From: Rhinopithecus roxellana
Lineage: Eukaryota; Chordata; Mammalia; Primates; Cercopithecidae
Length of the DNA stretch: 64,000 nt
Direction of reading: 5' to 3'
Assembly (NCBI RefSeq): GCF_007565055.1
Contig: NC_044565.1
Span: forward strand, 45,085,711 to 45,149,710
Positions 46,524 to 58,743 of this stretch are shown in pieces (positions within the stretch are counted from its first letter, which is position 1; every line of letters begins with the position of its first letter). Position numbers and translations under genes: made by a program. The notes under the pieces were generated by a model. That model made no database searches. It was not told the origin of the DNA and was given only the letters and a program-made list of their open reading frames with translations.

Positions 46524-48833
46524 TACACAAATCAATAAATGTGATACATCATATCAACGGAATGAAAAACAAAAACCATAAAATCATTTCAATTGATGTT
46601 AGAAAAGCACTTGATACAACTCAACATACCTTTATGATAAAAAAAAAAAAAAAACACTTAAAAAACTGGGTAGAGAAGCAACATACCTCAGCACAACAAG
46701 AGCCATATATTACAGACCCACAGCTAGTATCATACTAAGTGGGGAAAAACTAAAAGTCTTTCCTCTAAGATCTGGAACATGAATACCCATGTACACCACT
46801 GTTATTCAACATAGTACTGGAAGTCTTAGCTAAAGCAATCAGACAAGATAAAGAAATAAAGGGCATCAAAATTGAAAAGGAGAAGCCAAATTTTTCCAGT
46901 TTGCAGATGACATGATCTTATATTTGGAAAAACCTAAAGAATCCACCAAAAAACTATGAAGACTGATGAACAATTATGTAAAGTTGCAAGATACAAAATC
47001 AGCACAAAAAATCAATAGCATTTCTCTATGACAACAATAAACAATGTGAAAAAGAAATTAAAAAGTAATCCCATTTACAGTAGCCACACATGAAATTAAA
47101 TATCTAAGAATTTACTTAACCAAAGAAGTGAAAGATCTTGACAATGAAAACTATAAAACACTGATAAAGGAAATTAAAAAGGACACCAGCAAATTGAAAA
47201 ATATTTCATGTTCATGGATTGGAAGAATTACGAATCATATTGTTAAAGTGTCCATACTATCCAAAGGAATCTACAGATTCAATGCAATCCCTATGAAAAT
47301 ATCAATGGCACTCTTCACAGAAATAGAAAAAAAAACAGAGGAATCACATTACCTGACCGCAAATTATACTACAGAGCTATAGTAAACAAAACAGCATGGT
47401 ACTAGCATAGAAACAGAAACATATACCAGTGGACCAGAATAGAGAACCCAGAAATAAATCCAAACACCTACTGTGAACACATTTTAGACAAAGTAGCCAA
47501 AAACATACATTGGTGAAAGGACAGTCTCTTCAATAAATTGTGCTGGGAAAGCTGGACATTCTTATGCAGAATAAAACTAGACCCCTATCTCTCGCCATAA
47601 ACAAAAATCAAGTCAAAATGGATTAAAGACTGAAATCTAATACCTGAAACTATGAAACTACTACAAGGAAACATTGGGTAAACTCTCCAGCACATTGGTC
47701 TGGGCAAAGATTTCTTGGTAATATCCCACAACACAGGCAACCAAAGCAAAAATAGACAAAACAGATCACATCAAGTTAAACAGCTCCTGAACAGCAAAGG
47801 AAACAATCAAGAAAGTAAAGAGACAACCCACAGAATGGGAGAAAATATTTGCAAACTATCCATTTGACAAGGAATTAATAACCAGAATACACAAAGATCT
47901 CAAACAACTCTAAAGGAAAAAAAATCTAATGATCTGATTTTAAAATTGACAAAAGATCTAATTAGACATTTCTAAAAATAAGACATACAAATGGCAAACA
48001 GGCATATGAAAAGGTACTCAACATTATCGATCATCAGAAAAAAGCAAATCAAAACTACAATGAGATATTATCTCACCCCAGTTAAAATCGATTATATATC
48101 CAAAAGATAGGCACTAACTAATGCTGGCAGGGATGTGGAGAAAAGGGAACACTTGTACAGTGTTGGTGGGAATGAAAATTAGTACAATTACTAGGGAGAG
48201 CAGTTTGGAGCTTCCTCAGAAAACTATAAAAATAGAGCTACCTTATGATCAAGCAATCCCACAGCTAGGCATATACCCAAAAGAAAGGAAATCAGTATGT
48301 CAAAGAGGTCTCTGCATCCCCATGTTTATTACAGCACTATGCACGGTAGTCAAACTTTGGAAGCAACCTATGTCCATGAACAAATAAATGGATAAAGAAA
48401 ATGTGGTATGTATACACAATGGAGAACTACTCAACCATAAAAAAGAATGAGATCCCATCATTTGCAACAACATGGGTAGAACCAGAAGCCATTATGTTAA
48501 GTGAAATAAGCCTGGCACAAACTTAACATGTTCTCACTTATTTGTGGAAGCTAAAAATTAAAACAACTGAATTCACAGAGATATACATAGAATGATGGTA
48601 ACCAGAGACTGGTAAGGGTAGAGGGTAGGGGAGGGAAGTGGGTATGACTAATGGGCACAAAAATACAGGTAGATAGAACGCATAAGATTTAGTATTTGAT
48701 AGTGCGACAGGGTAGAGACAACATTAATTTATTGTACATTTTAAAATAAAAGTATAACTAAATTATTTGTAACACAAAGAAATGATAAATGCTTGAGGTG
48801 ATCTATACCCCATTTACCCTGATGTGATTATTA

Positions 48834-49078
48834 TGTGGCACAATCTTGGCTCACTGCAACCTCTACCTCCCAGATTAAAGTGGTTCTCCTGCTTCAGCCT
48901 CCTGAGTAACTGGGATTACAGGCGCCCGCCACCACGCCCAGCTAATTTTTGTATTTTTAGTAGAGATGTGGTTTCACCATGTCGGCAAGGCTGGTCTCAA
49001 ACTCCTGATCTCAGGTGATCCACCCACCTTGGCCTCTCAAAGGGCTGGGATTACAGGCATGAGCCACTGCGCCTGGCC
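48834..49078 (-). mobile_element. Alu SINE, antisense, 3' part missing
   Basis: It starts abruptly at 'ggcacaatcttggctcactg' and ends 'cactgcgcctggcc'. The T tail and about 50 bp of the right arm are absent, and the L1 sequence before it also stops early. One deletion probably removed the L1 3' end together with the Alu 3' end. Confidence 0.88.
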
Positions 49079-49105
49079 TTATTTTTGAGGAAAGAAACAT
49101 CAGTA

Positions 49106-49388
49106 TGCGGGGCACGGTGGCTCAAGCCTGTAATCCCAGCACTTTGGGAAGCCGAGACAGGTGGATCACGAGGTCAGGAGATCGAGACCATCCTGGCTAA
49201 CATGATGAAACCCTGTCTCTACTAAAAAAATACAAAAAAACTAGCCGGGCGATGTGGCGGGCGTCTGTAGTCCCAGTTACTCGGGAGGCTGAGGCAGGAG
49301 AATGGCGTAAACCCGGGAGGCGGAGCTTGCAGTGAGCTGAGATCCGGCCACTGCACTCCAGCCCGGGCTACAGAGCGAGACTCCGTCT

Positions 49389-49439
<51 letters not shown>
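49106..49439 (+). mobile_element. Young AluY with Old World monkey (AluYR-like) signature
   Basis: This copy is close to AluY ('gatcacgaggtcaggagatc') and has a 50-A tail (49390-49439). It differs from the human AluY consensus in a linked set: ctcaAgcc, cgagAcagg, aaaaCtagcc, ggcgtAaacc, and gagcTgagatcCGgcc. I associate that set with cercopithecoid AluYR. The first bases (gcggggcacgg) are slightly altered. I see no clean target duplication. Confidence 0.88.
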
Positions 49440-49442
<3 letters not shown>

Positions 49443-49740
49443 AATAGACCAGATTGACTGTCAAGGAGTTCAGAACAAAATGGTGGCCTGAAGACACGCC
49501 TGGACCCCAGTGAGAGACCAGTCATGGAACCATCAGGAGATGAAATATATTTCCATTGGTCACAGTGTAAGTGTTTTGTTCATGGCATTGATGAAATTAT
49601 CTTTCCTTAAATCTAACCCCAAATAGAAACAATTCAAACATCCTCTCTTTCTGAGATCTTCTATTATAACAAACCTCTAGGGCTCATTCAAATTCCTTGT
49701 ATAAAGTAGATTTTTATTTCATCAAATCTTTCGAAAACAG
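49440..49740. other. Unassigned DNA between Alus
   Basis: No repeat family or gene is recognised. Confidence 0.45.
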
Positions 49741-50063
49741 AGCCAGGTGCAGTAGCTCATGCCTGTTATCCCAGCACTTTGGGAGGCCGAGGGAAGCAGA
49801 TCACCTGAGGTCAGGAGTTCAAGACCAGACTGACCATCATGGAGAAACCCCATCTCTACTAAAAAATAAAAATAAAAATTTAGCTGGGCATGGTGGTACA
49901 TGCCTGTAATCCCAACTACTCGGGAGGCTGAGATAGGAGAATCTCTTGAACCTGGGAGGCAGAGGTTGCAGTGAGCCGAGGTTGGGCCACTGTACTCCAA
50001 CTTGGGAAACAAGAGCGAAACTCCATCCCTGCCAAAAAAAAGAAAGAAAGAAAGAAAGAAAAG
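49741..50063 (+). mobile_element. AluS SINE with (GAAA)n tail
   Basis: A complete dimer with an extended middle A region, ending in 'tccctgcc', an A run and GAAA repeats (50040-50063). Confidence 0.92.
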
Positions 50064-51039
50064 ATGTAGAAATTATGTGACAAGATGGCATGGACAGAGA
50101 ACTGGGAAGTCAGGGAGTCTTTTTCTAATACCCAATTTTGTGTAACAAGATTTGTTTCTGAGCAGAACTCTTCGTATCTCAGAGTACCATTCACTTCATA
50201 TGGCAAATCAAACTGAAAAAATTAAAAAAAAACTATCATTATTGGACTAGCATATACCCTGAGTGCCTGCCACCTCCAGACGTCTATTGAGACAAATTAG
50301 TTCGTTCATTTTCATACATAGATTCCCATGCCTTAGATCCTGAGACCACGGCTCTTTGGACCAGGATCATACCTAGACTCAAAGAGCAGGCATCAAGAGG
50401 ATGGCTGGTTACCTCTGCCCAACAGGAGAAGGCTATCCTGGATAGCGTCCCTGGCCTCATGCACCCTCTACTGACTTGTATCCCGATGAAGCCACTCCCC
50501 ACATAACACTGTATGTCATAGCTATTATTTTTTTATACATTTCTCCAAAATACACCCAACAATCCAAAAAACCTGCCACCTAAACAACAGTTGGTTTATT
50601 TTAACTCAAAAGACAGATGTTACAATAACACTATACAATGATAAGGTCTTATCTTATAGATGCAAATGAATGTTAATAATCCTGGGCAAAACATCTGGTC
50701 CCTAGAATTCAGCCAAGAAAGGCCTCAAAGGATGATCCTTTGATGATGAGGTGATAAATGGGTTTATAATACCAAATTGCAATAATTGAACCAACATTTT
50801 GGGAGGGAGATATAGGTGGCTGAGAATCAGGTTTGTTGGTTCTGCAAAGCTGGAGTTTGACAGTTAAATGATCTACACTCGCTTTTAAAATTTTGTTTAG
50901 TTCTGCAGGTGATACAGTGCTTTTCTGAAGGCTGGCAATCTCCACGGCGAGAGATGTCAGTAACTGGTTGGACATGACTGCATTATTACTGTGCTTCATA
51001 GTTGTCTACCCTGTACTTAAAATTATCTACATCTGGACC
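50064..51039. other. Unassigned DNA containing a 96-codon minus-strand open frame
   Basis: The only notable feature is an ATG-started open frame at 50709-50999 (minus). Its translation is fairly balanced (SNQLLTSLAVEIASLQKS near the N-terminus, Leu/Ala-rich). I do not recognise a family. It could be chance or a degraded pseudogene fragment. Confidence 0.4.
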
Positions 51040-51200
51040 AACTGGTTGACTTTATTAGGCCTGAATTTACTTATCCTTAAATGTAGGTAACAATACACGG
51101 TTGCTCTGAGAATTAAATAAGAAAATATTTGTAAAATTTCTAGCTTAGTGCCTAGCCCTTAGAAGGTGCACAGTATATTTTAGCAATTATTTTGTTATTA
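51040..51200 (+). repeat. MIR SINE, 3' half
   Basis: The order 'ttacttatccttaaatgtag', 'gctctgagaattaaataaga', 'cttagtgcctagcccttaga' and 'ttattttgttattaat' is MIR. Confidence 0.75.
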
Positions 51201-51567
51201 ATAATGTTATCACTGCTCCTGACCCCAGTTATAGCTTTTCCTCAAAACTTAATCAAATATTCTCCCCTTTTTTCTCCCTACACTCCTTAGGAAAAGTCAC
51301 CACTCCCAAGAATTCAATTCTTAGATTTATGTCCCCAAATCCTGTTTTTTTCTTTTCTTTTTAAATATACTTTAAGTTCTAGGGTACATGTGCACAACGT
51401 GCAGGTTTGTTACATATGTATACATGTGCCATGTTGGTGTGCTGCACCCATTAACTCATCATTTACATGAGTTATATCTCCTAAGGTTATCCCTCCCCCC
51501 TCCCCCAACCCCACGACAGGCCCCAGTGTGTGATGTTCCCCATCCTGTGTCCAAGTATTTTCATTGC

Positions 51568-54500
51568 TCAATTCCCACTTATGAATGAGAACATGTGGTG
51601 TTTGGTTTTCTGTCGTGATAGTTTGCTGAGAATGATGGTATCCAGCTGCATTCACGTCCCTACAAAGGACACGAACTCATCCTTTTTTATGGCTGCATAG
51701 TATTCCATGGCATATATGTGCCTCATTTTCTAAATCCAGTCCATCATTGATGGACATTTGGGTTGGTTCCAAGTCTTTGCTATTGTGAATAGTGCCACAA
51801 TAAATGTACATGTGTATGTGTCTTTATAGCAGCATGATTTAAAATCCTTTGGGTATATACCCAGTAATGGGATGGCTGGGTCAGATGGTATTTCTAGTTC
51901 TAGATCCTTGAGGAATCACCACACTGTCTTCCACAATGGTTGAAATACTTTACACTCCCATCAATAGTGTAAAAGTGTTCCTATTTCCACACATCCTCTC
52001 CAGCACCTGTTGTTTCCTGACTTTTTAATGATCACCATTCCAACTGGTGTGAGACAGTATCTCATTGTGGTTTTGATTTGCATTTCTCTGACGGCCAAAG
52101 ATGATGATCATTTTTACTTGTGTCTATTGGCTGCATAAATGTCTTCTTTTGAGAAGTGTCTGTTCATATCCTTTACCCACTTTTTGATGGGGTTCTTTGA
52201 TTTTTTTCTTGTAAATGTTTAAGTTCTTTGTAGATTCTGGATATTAGCCCTTTGTCAGATGGGTAGATTGTAAAAGGTAGATTGTAAAAATTTTCTCCCA
52301 TTCTGTAGGTTGCCTGCTCACTCTGATGGTAGTTTCTTCTGCTGTGCAGAAGCTCTTTAGATTAATTAGATCCCATTTGTCAATTTTGGCTTTTGTTGCC
52401 ATTGCTTTTGGTGTTTTAGTCATGAAGTCCTTGCCCATGCCTATATCCTGAATGGTATTGCCTAGGTTTTCTTCTAGGGTTTTTATGGTTTTAGCTCTAA
52501 CATTTAAGTCTTTAATCAATCTTGAATTAATTTTTGTATAAGGTGTAAGGAAGGGATCCAGTTTCAGCTTTCTACATATGGCTAGTCAGTTTTCTCAGCA
52601 CCATTTATTAAATAGGGAATCCTTTCCCCATTTCTTGCTTTTGTTAGGTTTGTCAAAGATCAGATGGTTGTAGATGTGTGGTATTATTTCTGAGGGCTCT
52701 GTTCTGTTCCATTGGTCTGTATCCATGTTTTGGTACCAGTACCATGCTGTTTTGGTTATTATTGTAGCTTTGTAGTATAGTTTGAAGTTAGGCAGCGTGA
52801 TGCCTCCAGCTTTGTTCTTTTGGCTTAGGATTGTCTTGGCAATGTGGGCTTTTTTGTTTTTTTGGGTTTTTTTTGGTTCCATATGAACTTTAAAGCAGTT
52901 TTTTCCAATTCTGTGAAGGAAGTCACTGGTAGCTTGATGGGGATGGCATTGAATCTATAAATTACCTTGGGCAGTATGGCCATTTTCACGATATTGATTC
53001 TTCCTATCCATGAGCATGGTATGTTCTTCCATTTGTTTGTGTCCTCTTTTATTTCACTGAGCAGTGGTTTGTAGTTCTCCTTGAAGAGGTCCTTCACATC
53101 CCTTGTAAGTTGGATTCCTAGGTATTTTATTCTCTTTCAAGCAATTGTGAATGGGAGCTCACTCATGATTTGGCTCTCTGTTTGTCTGTTACTGGTGTAT
53201 AGGAATGCTTGTGATTTTTGCACATTGTTTTGTATCCTGAGACGTTGCTCAACTTGCTTATCAGCTCAAGGAGATTTTGGGTTGAGACGATGGGGTTTTC
53301 TAAATATACAATCATGTCATCTGCAAACAGGAACAATCTGACTTCTGCTTTTCTTAATTGAATACCCTTTATTTCTGTCTCCTGCCTGATCACCCTGGCC
53401 AGAAATTCCAACACTATGTTGAATAGGAGTGGTGAGAGAGGGCATCCCTGTCTTGTGCCAGTTTCAAAGGGAATGTTTCCAGTTTTTGCCCATTCAGTAT
53501 GATATTGACTGTGGGTTTGTCATAAATAGTTCTTATTATTTTGAGATACATCCCTTCAATACCTAATTTATTGAGAGTTTTTAGCATAAAGGCTGTTGAA
53601 TTTTGTCGAAGGCCTTTTCTGCATCTGTTGAGATAATCATGTGGTTTTTGTCTTTGGTTCTGTTATATGATGGATTATGCTTATTGATTTGTGTATGTTG
53701 AACCAGCTTTGCATTCCAGGGATGAAGCCCACTTGATCATGGTGGATAAGCTTTTTGATGTGCTGCTGGATTCGGTTTGCAAGTATTTTATTGCGGATTT
53801 TTGCATCGATGTTCATCAGGGATATTGGTCTAAAATTCTTTTTGTTGTGTCTCTGCCAGGCTTTGATATTAGGATGATGCTGGCCCCATAAAATGAGTTA
53901 AGAAGGATTTCTTCTTTTTCTATTGATTGGAATAGTTTCAGAAGGAATGGTATCAGCTCCTCTTTGTACCTATGGTAGAATTCAGCTGTGAATCCATCTC
54001 ATCCTGGACTTTTTTTGGTTGGTAGGCTATTAATTATTGCCTCAATTTCAGAGCCTGTTGTTGGTCTATTCAGGGATTCAACTTCTTTATGGTTTAGCCT
54101 TGGGAGGGTGCATGTGTCCTGGAATTTATCCATTTCTTCCAGATTTTCTAGTTTATTTGCATAGAGGTGTTTATTGTATTCTCTGATGGTAGTTTGCATT
54201 TCTGTGGTATTGGTGGTGATATCCTCTTTATCATTTTTTATTGTATCTATTTGATTCTTCTCTGTTTTCTTCTTTATTGGTCTTGCCAGTGGTCTATCAA
54301 TTTTGTTGATCTTTTGAAAAAACCAGCTCCTGAATTCACTGATTTTTTTGAAGGGTTATTTGTGTGTCTATCTCCTTTGGTTCTGCTCTGATCTTAGTTA
54401 TTTCTTGCCTTCTGCTAGCTTTTGAATGTGCTTGCTCTTGCTTCTCTAGTTCTTTTCATTGTGATGTTAGAGTGTCAATTTTAGATCTTTGCTGCTTTCT

Positions 54501-55404
54501 TTTGTGGGTATTTAGTGCTATAAATTTCCCTCTACACACTGCTTTAAATGTGTCCCAGAGATTCTGGTATGTTATGTCTTTGTTCTCATTGGTTTCAAAG
54601 AACATCTTTATTTCTGCCTTCATGTTCATTATTTAGGAGCAGGTTGTTCATTTTCCATGTATTTGAGCAGTTTTGAGTGAGTTTCTTAATTCTGAGTTCT
54701 TGTTTGATTGCACTGGTTTGAGAAACAGTTTGTTATAATTTCTTTTCTTTTACCTTTGCTGAGGAGTGCTTTACTTCCAACTATGTGGTCAATTTTGGAA
54801 TAAGTGTGATATGGTGCTGGGAAGAATGTATATTGTGTTGATTTGGAGTGGAGAGTTCTGTAGATGTCTATTAGGTCCCCTTGGTCCAGAGCTGAGTTCA
54901 AGTCCTGGATATCCTTGTTAACTTTCTGTCTCGTTGATCTGTCTATGTTGACAGTGGGTTGTTCAAGTCTCCCATTATTATTGTGTGGGAGTCTAAGTCT
55001 CTTTGTAAGTCTCTAAGGAACTGCTTTATGAATCTGGGTGCTCCTGTATTGGGCACATATATATATATATAGGATAGTTAGCTCTTCTTGTTGAATTGAT
55101 CCCTTTACCATTATGTAATGGCTTTCTTTGTCACGTTTGATCTTTGATGGTTAAAGTCTGTTTTATCAGAGACTAGGATTGTAACCCCTGCTTTTTTTTG
55201 TTTTCCATTATCTTGGTAGATCTTCCTCCATCCCTTTATTTCAAGCCTATGTGTGTCTCTGCATGTGAGATGGCTCTCCTGAATACAGCACACTGATGGG
55301 TCTTGACCATGTCCAATTTGCCAGTCTGTGTGTCTTTTAAATGGAGCATTTAGCCCATTTACATTTAAGGTTAATATTTTTATTTGTGAATTTGATCCTG
55401 TCAT
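51568..55404 (-). pseudogene. L1 ORF2 (broken)
   Basis: ORF2p is the L1 endonuclease and reverse transcriptase. The start Met is at 55404 (MTGSNSQIKILTLNVNGLNA), and the expected TGA is at 51568-51570. That gives about 3.84 kb, the normal length. The endonuclease part is readable at 55111-55404 and 54686-54901 ('YSKIDHIVGSKALLS'). The reverse-transcriptase catalytic box FADDMIVYLEN is intact at 53163-53414. 'IWNQKKP' and 'WYWYQNMDTDQWNRTEPSEI' lie at 52595-53097. The frame changes many times through stops and small indels, so no full protein is made. Confidence 0.85.
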
Positions 55405-55467
55405 TATGATGTTAACTGGTTATTTTGCTCGTTAGTTGATGCAGTTTCTTCCTAGCATCGACGGTCT

Positions 55468-56485
55468 TTATGATTTGGCATGTTTTTGTAGTGGCTGGTA
55501 CCAGTTGTTCCTCTCCATGTTTAGCGCTTTTTTTCCGGAGCTCTTGTAAGGCAGGCCTGGTGGTGACAAAATCTCTCAGCATTTGTTTGTCGGTAAAAGA
55601 TTTTATTTCTCCTTCACTTATGAAGCTTAGTTTGGCTGGATATGAAAGTCTGGGTTCAAAATTCTTTTAAGAATGTTGAATATTTGCCCCCACTCTCTTC
55701 AGGCTTGCAGAATTTCTGCCGAGAGAGCCACTGTTAGTTTGATGGGCTTCCCTTTGTGGGTAACCCAACCTTTCTCTCTGGCTGCCCTTAACATGCTTTC
55801 CTTCATTTCAACTTTGGTGAATCTGACAATTATGTGCCTTGGAGTTGCTCTTCTCAAGGAGTATCTTCGTGGCATTCTCTGTATTTCCTAAATTTGAATG
55901 TTGGCCTGCCTTGCTAGGTTGGGGAAGTTCTCCTGGATGATATCCTGAAGAGTGTTTTCCAACTTGGTTCCATTCTCCCCGTCACTTTCAGGTACACCAA
56001 TCAGACGTAGATTTTGTCTTTTCCCATAGTCCCATATTTCTTGGAGGCTTTGTTCATTTCTTTTTACTCTTTTTTCTCTAAACTTCTCTCTTCATTTCAT
56101 TCATTTGATCTTCAATCACTGATACCCTTTCTTTCACTTGATTGAATTGGCTACTGAAACTTGTGCATGAGTCATGTAGTTCTCATGCCATGGTTGTCAC
56201 CTCCATCAGGTCATTTAAGGTCTTCTCTATGCTGTTTATTCTAGTTAGCCATTCATCTAATCTTTTTTCAAGGTTTATAGCTTCTTTGTGATGGGTTTGA
56301 ACATCTTCCTTTAGCTCGGAGAAGTTTGTTATTACCGATCGTCTGAAGCCTTCTTCTCTCAACTCGTCAAAGTCATTCTCCATCCAGCTTTGTTCCATTG
56401 CTGGCGAGAAGCAGTGTTCCTCTGGAGGAGAAGAGGCGCTCTGATTTTTAGAATTTTCAGCTTTTCTGCTCTGGTTTCTCCCCAT
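55468..56485 (-). pseudogene. L1 ORF1 (broken)
   Basis: ORF1p is the L1 RNA-binding chaperone. The start Met is at 56485 and the first 100 codons are open to 56183. The translation shows the conserved 'EQSWMENDFDELREEGFRRS' stretch near residues 31-50, followed by the start of the coiled coil. A stop at 56183 and later frameshifts break the rest. Its expected length of about 1017 bp puts the end near 55468, just before ORF2. Beyond 56183 the sequence is recognisable only in pieces, such as 'cttcaggcttgcagaatttc' near 55697. Confidence 0.8.
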
Positions 56486-57524
56486 CTTTGTGGTTTTATC
56501 TACCTTTGTTCTTTGTTGACGGTGACATACAGATGGGGTTTTGGTGTGGATGTCCTTTTTGTTTGTTAGTTTTCCTTCTAACAGTCAGGACCCTCAGCTA
56601 CAGGTCTGTTGGAGTTTCCTGGAGGTCCACTCCAAACCCTTTTTGCCTGGGTATCAACAGTGGAGGCTGCAGAACAGCAAATATCGCAGAATGGCAAATG
56701 TCGCTGCCTGATCCTTCCTCTGGAAGTTTCGTCTCAGAGGGGCACCCCGCCTTTTGAGGTGTCAGTCGGCCCCTACTGGGAGGTGCCTCCCAGTTAGGCT
56801 ACTCAGGGGTCAGCGACCCACTTGAGGAGGCAGTATGTCCATTCTCAAATTTCAAACTCTGTGCTAGGAGAACCACTACTCTTTTCAAAGCTATCAGACA
56901 GGGATGTTTAAGTCTGCAGAAGTTTCTGCTGCTTTTTGTTCAGCTATGCCCTGCCCTCAGAGGTGGAGTCTACAGAGGCAGGCAGGCCTCCTTGGGCTGT
57001 GGTGGGCTCCACCAGTTCAAGCTTCCAGGCCGCTTTGTTTATCTACTCAAGCCTCAGCAATGGCAGACCCCCCCTCCCCCAGCCTAGCTGCCACCTTGCA
57101 GTTCAATCTCAGACTGCTGTGCTAGCAGTCAGTGAGGCTCTGTGGGCGTGGGACCCTCCGAGCCAGGTGCAGCATATAATCTCCTGGTGTGTCATTTGCT
57201 AAGACTGTCGAAAAAGTGCAATATTAGGGTGGGAGTGTCCTGATTTTCCAAGTACCATCTGTCACGGCTTCACTTGGCTAGGAAAGGGAATTCCCTATCC
57301 CTTACATTTCCTGGGTGAGGCAATGCCCCACCATGCTTCAGCTCATGCTCTGTAGGCTGCACCCACTGTCCGACAAGCCCCAGTGAGATGAACCTGGTAC
57401 CTCAGTTGGAAATGCAGAAATCTCCCATCTTCTGCATCACTCAAGCTGGGAGCTGTAGACTGGAGCTGTTCCTATTTGGCCATCTTGGCACCTCCTCCCT
57501 TTTTTCTTAAAAGATCCAAATTCA

Positions 57525-58743
57525 ACATCAAAAACCAAAGTTAACTATCCAACTGACAACGTTCTAATATCCAGAATCTATAAGTAACTTAAACAAACCA
57601 ACAAGCAAACAACAAATAATTCCATTTAAAAATGGCAAAGGAGCTGGGCGTGGTGCCTCATGCCTGTACTCCCAGCACTTTGGTAGGCTGAGAGGGGTGG
57701 ATCATTTGAAGTCGGGAGTTCAAGACCAGCCTGCCAACATGGTAAAACCCTGTCTCTACTAAATACAAAAAATTAGCCAGGTGTGGGGGCAGACACCTGT
57801 AATCCCAGTTACTCAGAAGACTGAGGCAGGAGAATCACTTGAACCCAGGAGTCAGAGGTGGCAGTGAGTCGATATTGTACCACTGCACTCCAGCCTGGGT
57901 GGCAGAGTGAGACATCACCTCAAAAAAAAAGGGGGGGGGGGGCAAAGGGCATGAACAGACACTTCTCAGAAAAAGACATACAAGTGGCCAACAAACATAT
58001 TTTTAAAATGCTCCACATCCCTAATCATTAGGGAAATGCAAATCAAAATCACAACGAGATACTATCTCATACCCATCAGAATGGCTATTATTAAGAAGTA
58101 AAAAAACAACAGATGCTTGCAAGGCTGTGGAGAAAGGGCAATGCTTATACACTACTAATGGGAATGTAAATTAGTTCAGTCACTGTGGAAAGCAGTTTGG
58201 AGATTTCTCAAAGAACTTAAAACAGAATATCATTCAACCCAGCAATCCCATTACTGGGTATATATCCAAAAGAAAAAAAAAATATTCTACCAAAAAGACA
58301 CATGCACTTGTATGTTCATTACTGCACTATTCACAATAGCAAAGACATGGAATCGACCTACATGCCCATTAATGGTGCATTGAATAGGAAAAATGTGATA
58401 CATATACACCATGGGATACTACGTAGACATATAAAAAGAATGAAATCACGTCCTTTGGAGCAATGTGGAAGCAGCTGGAGGCCGCTATCCTAAGCAAATT
58501 AATACAGGAACAGAAAACAAAATACCACATATTCTCAATTACAAGTAGGAGCTAAACATTGAGCACTCGAGACCATACACGTGAGAACAATATACAGTGC
58601 AAACTACTAGAGGGGGGAGGGAGGAAGAGGAGAATAGGTCAAAAAACTACCCTTTGGGTACTCTGCTCACTACCTGAGTGTAATATAACCATGTAACAAA
58701 CCTACACATGTACCCCCATTTCTAAAATAAAAGTTGAGGAAAA
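57525..58743 (+). mobile_element. L1PA/L1PB 3' fragment, interrupted by Alu
   Basis: The L1 text resumes the ORF2 end ('ttctaatatccagaatctat') before the Alu and 'catgaacagacacttctcag' after it. It continues through 'cccattactgggtatatatc' to a 3' UTR ending 'ttctaaaataaaagtt' near 58735. 5'-truncated. It abuts the 5' end of the antisense L1PA head to head. Confidence 0.85.
57642..57930 (+). mobile_element. Alu SINE nested in L1
   Basis: A complete dimer from AGCTGGGCGTGG to 'catcacctcaaaaaaaaa'. Short direct repeats (ggcaaagg near 57634 and 57941) come from the L1 target. The tail ends in a run of 12 G (57931-57942). Confidence 0.92.

Larger units (their letters stand above)
40575..48833 (+). 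mobile_element. Nearly full-length old primate L1 carrying nested insertions
   Basis: The 5' UTR starts near 40575 ('gagaggcagagcaagatcac') and runs to about 42800, with repeated units. The ORF1 region (about 42830-44000) is broken by an MST LTR and a palindrome. ORF2 begins near 44530: 'NVNGLNSPIERHI' is readable from 44556. Reverse-transcriptase text near 46540-46920 includes a 'FADDMILYLEK'-like stretch. 'YRFNAIPMKIS' lies near 47270 and the tail text 'PQLGIYPKE' near 48270. The 3' UTR reaches 48833 and stops about 100 bp short. All frames have stops and frameshifts. Subfamily resembles L1PB/L1MA. Confidence 0.85.
51346..57502 (-). mobile_element. Nearly full-length L1PA (6.15 kb)
   Basis: The 3' end with antisense A-tail remnants lies at 51346-51365. 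The 5' end, GGGAGGAGGTGCCAAGATGG, reads leftwards from about 57502. All parts are present in order: 5' UTR (about 57502-56490), ORF1, ORF2 and 3' UTR. Both ORFs carry frameshifts and stops, so the element cannot move by itself. The 5' UTR matches the L1PA type, with 'ggccatcttggcacctcctc' at its edge. T-rich/cttaaaag flanks hint at a target duplication, but low complexity prevents a firm call. Confidence 0.92.

Noticed and set aside
56500..57500. GC-richer kilobase considered as a CpG island/promoter of a host gene
   Set aside because: It is the 5' UTR of the antisense L1PA. It may once have been an L1 promoter, but no host gene is attached.
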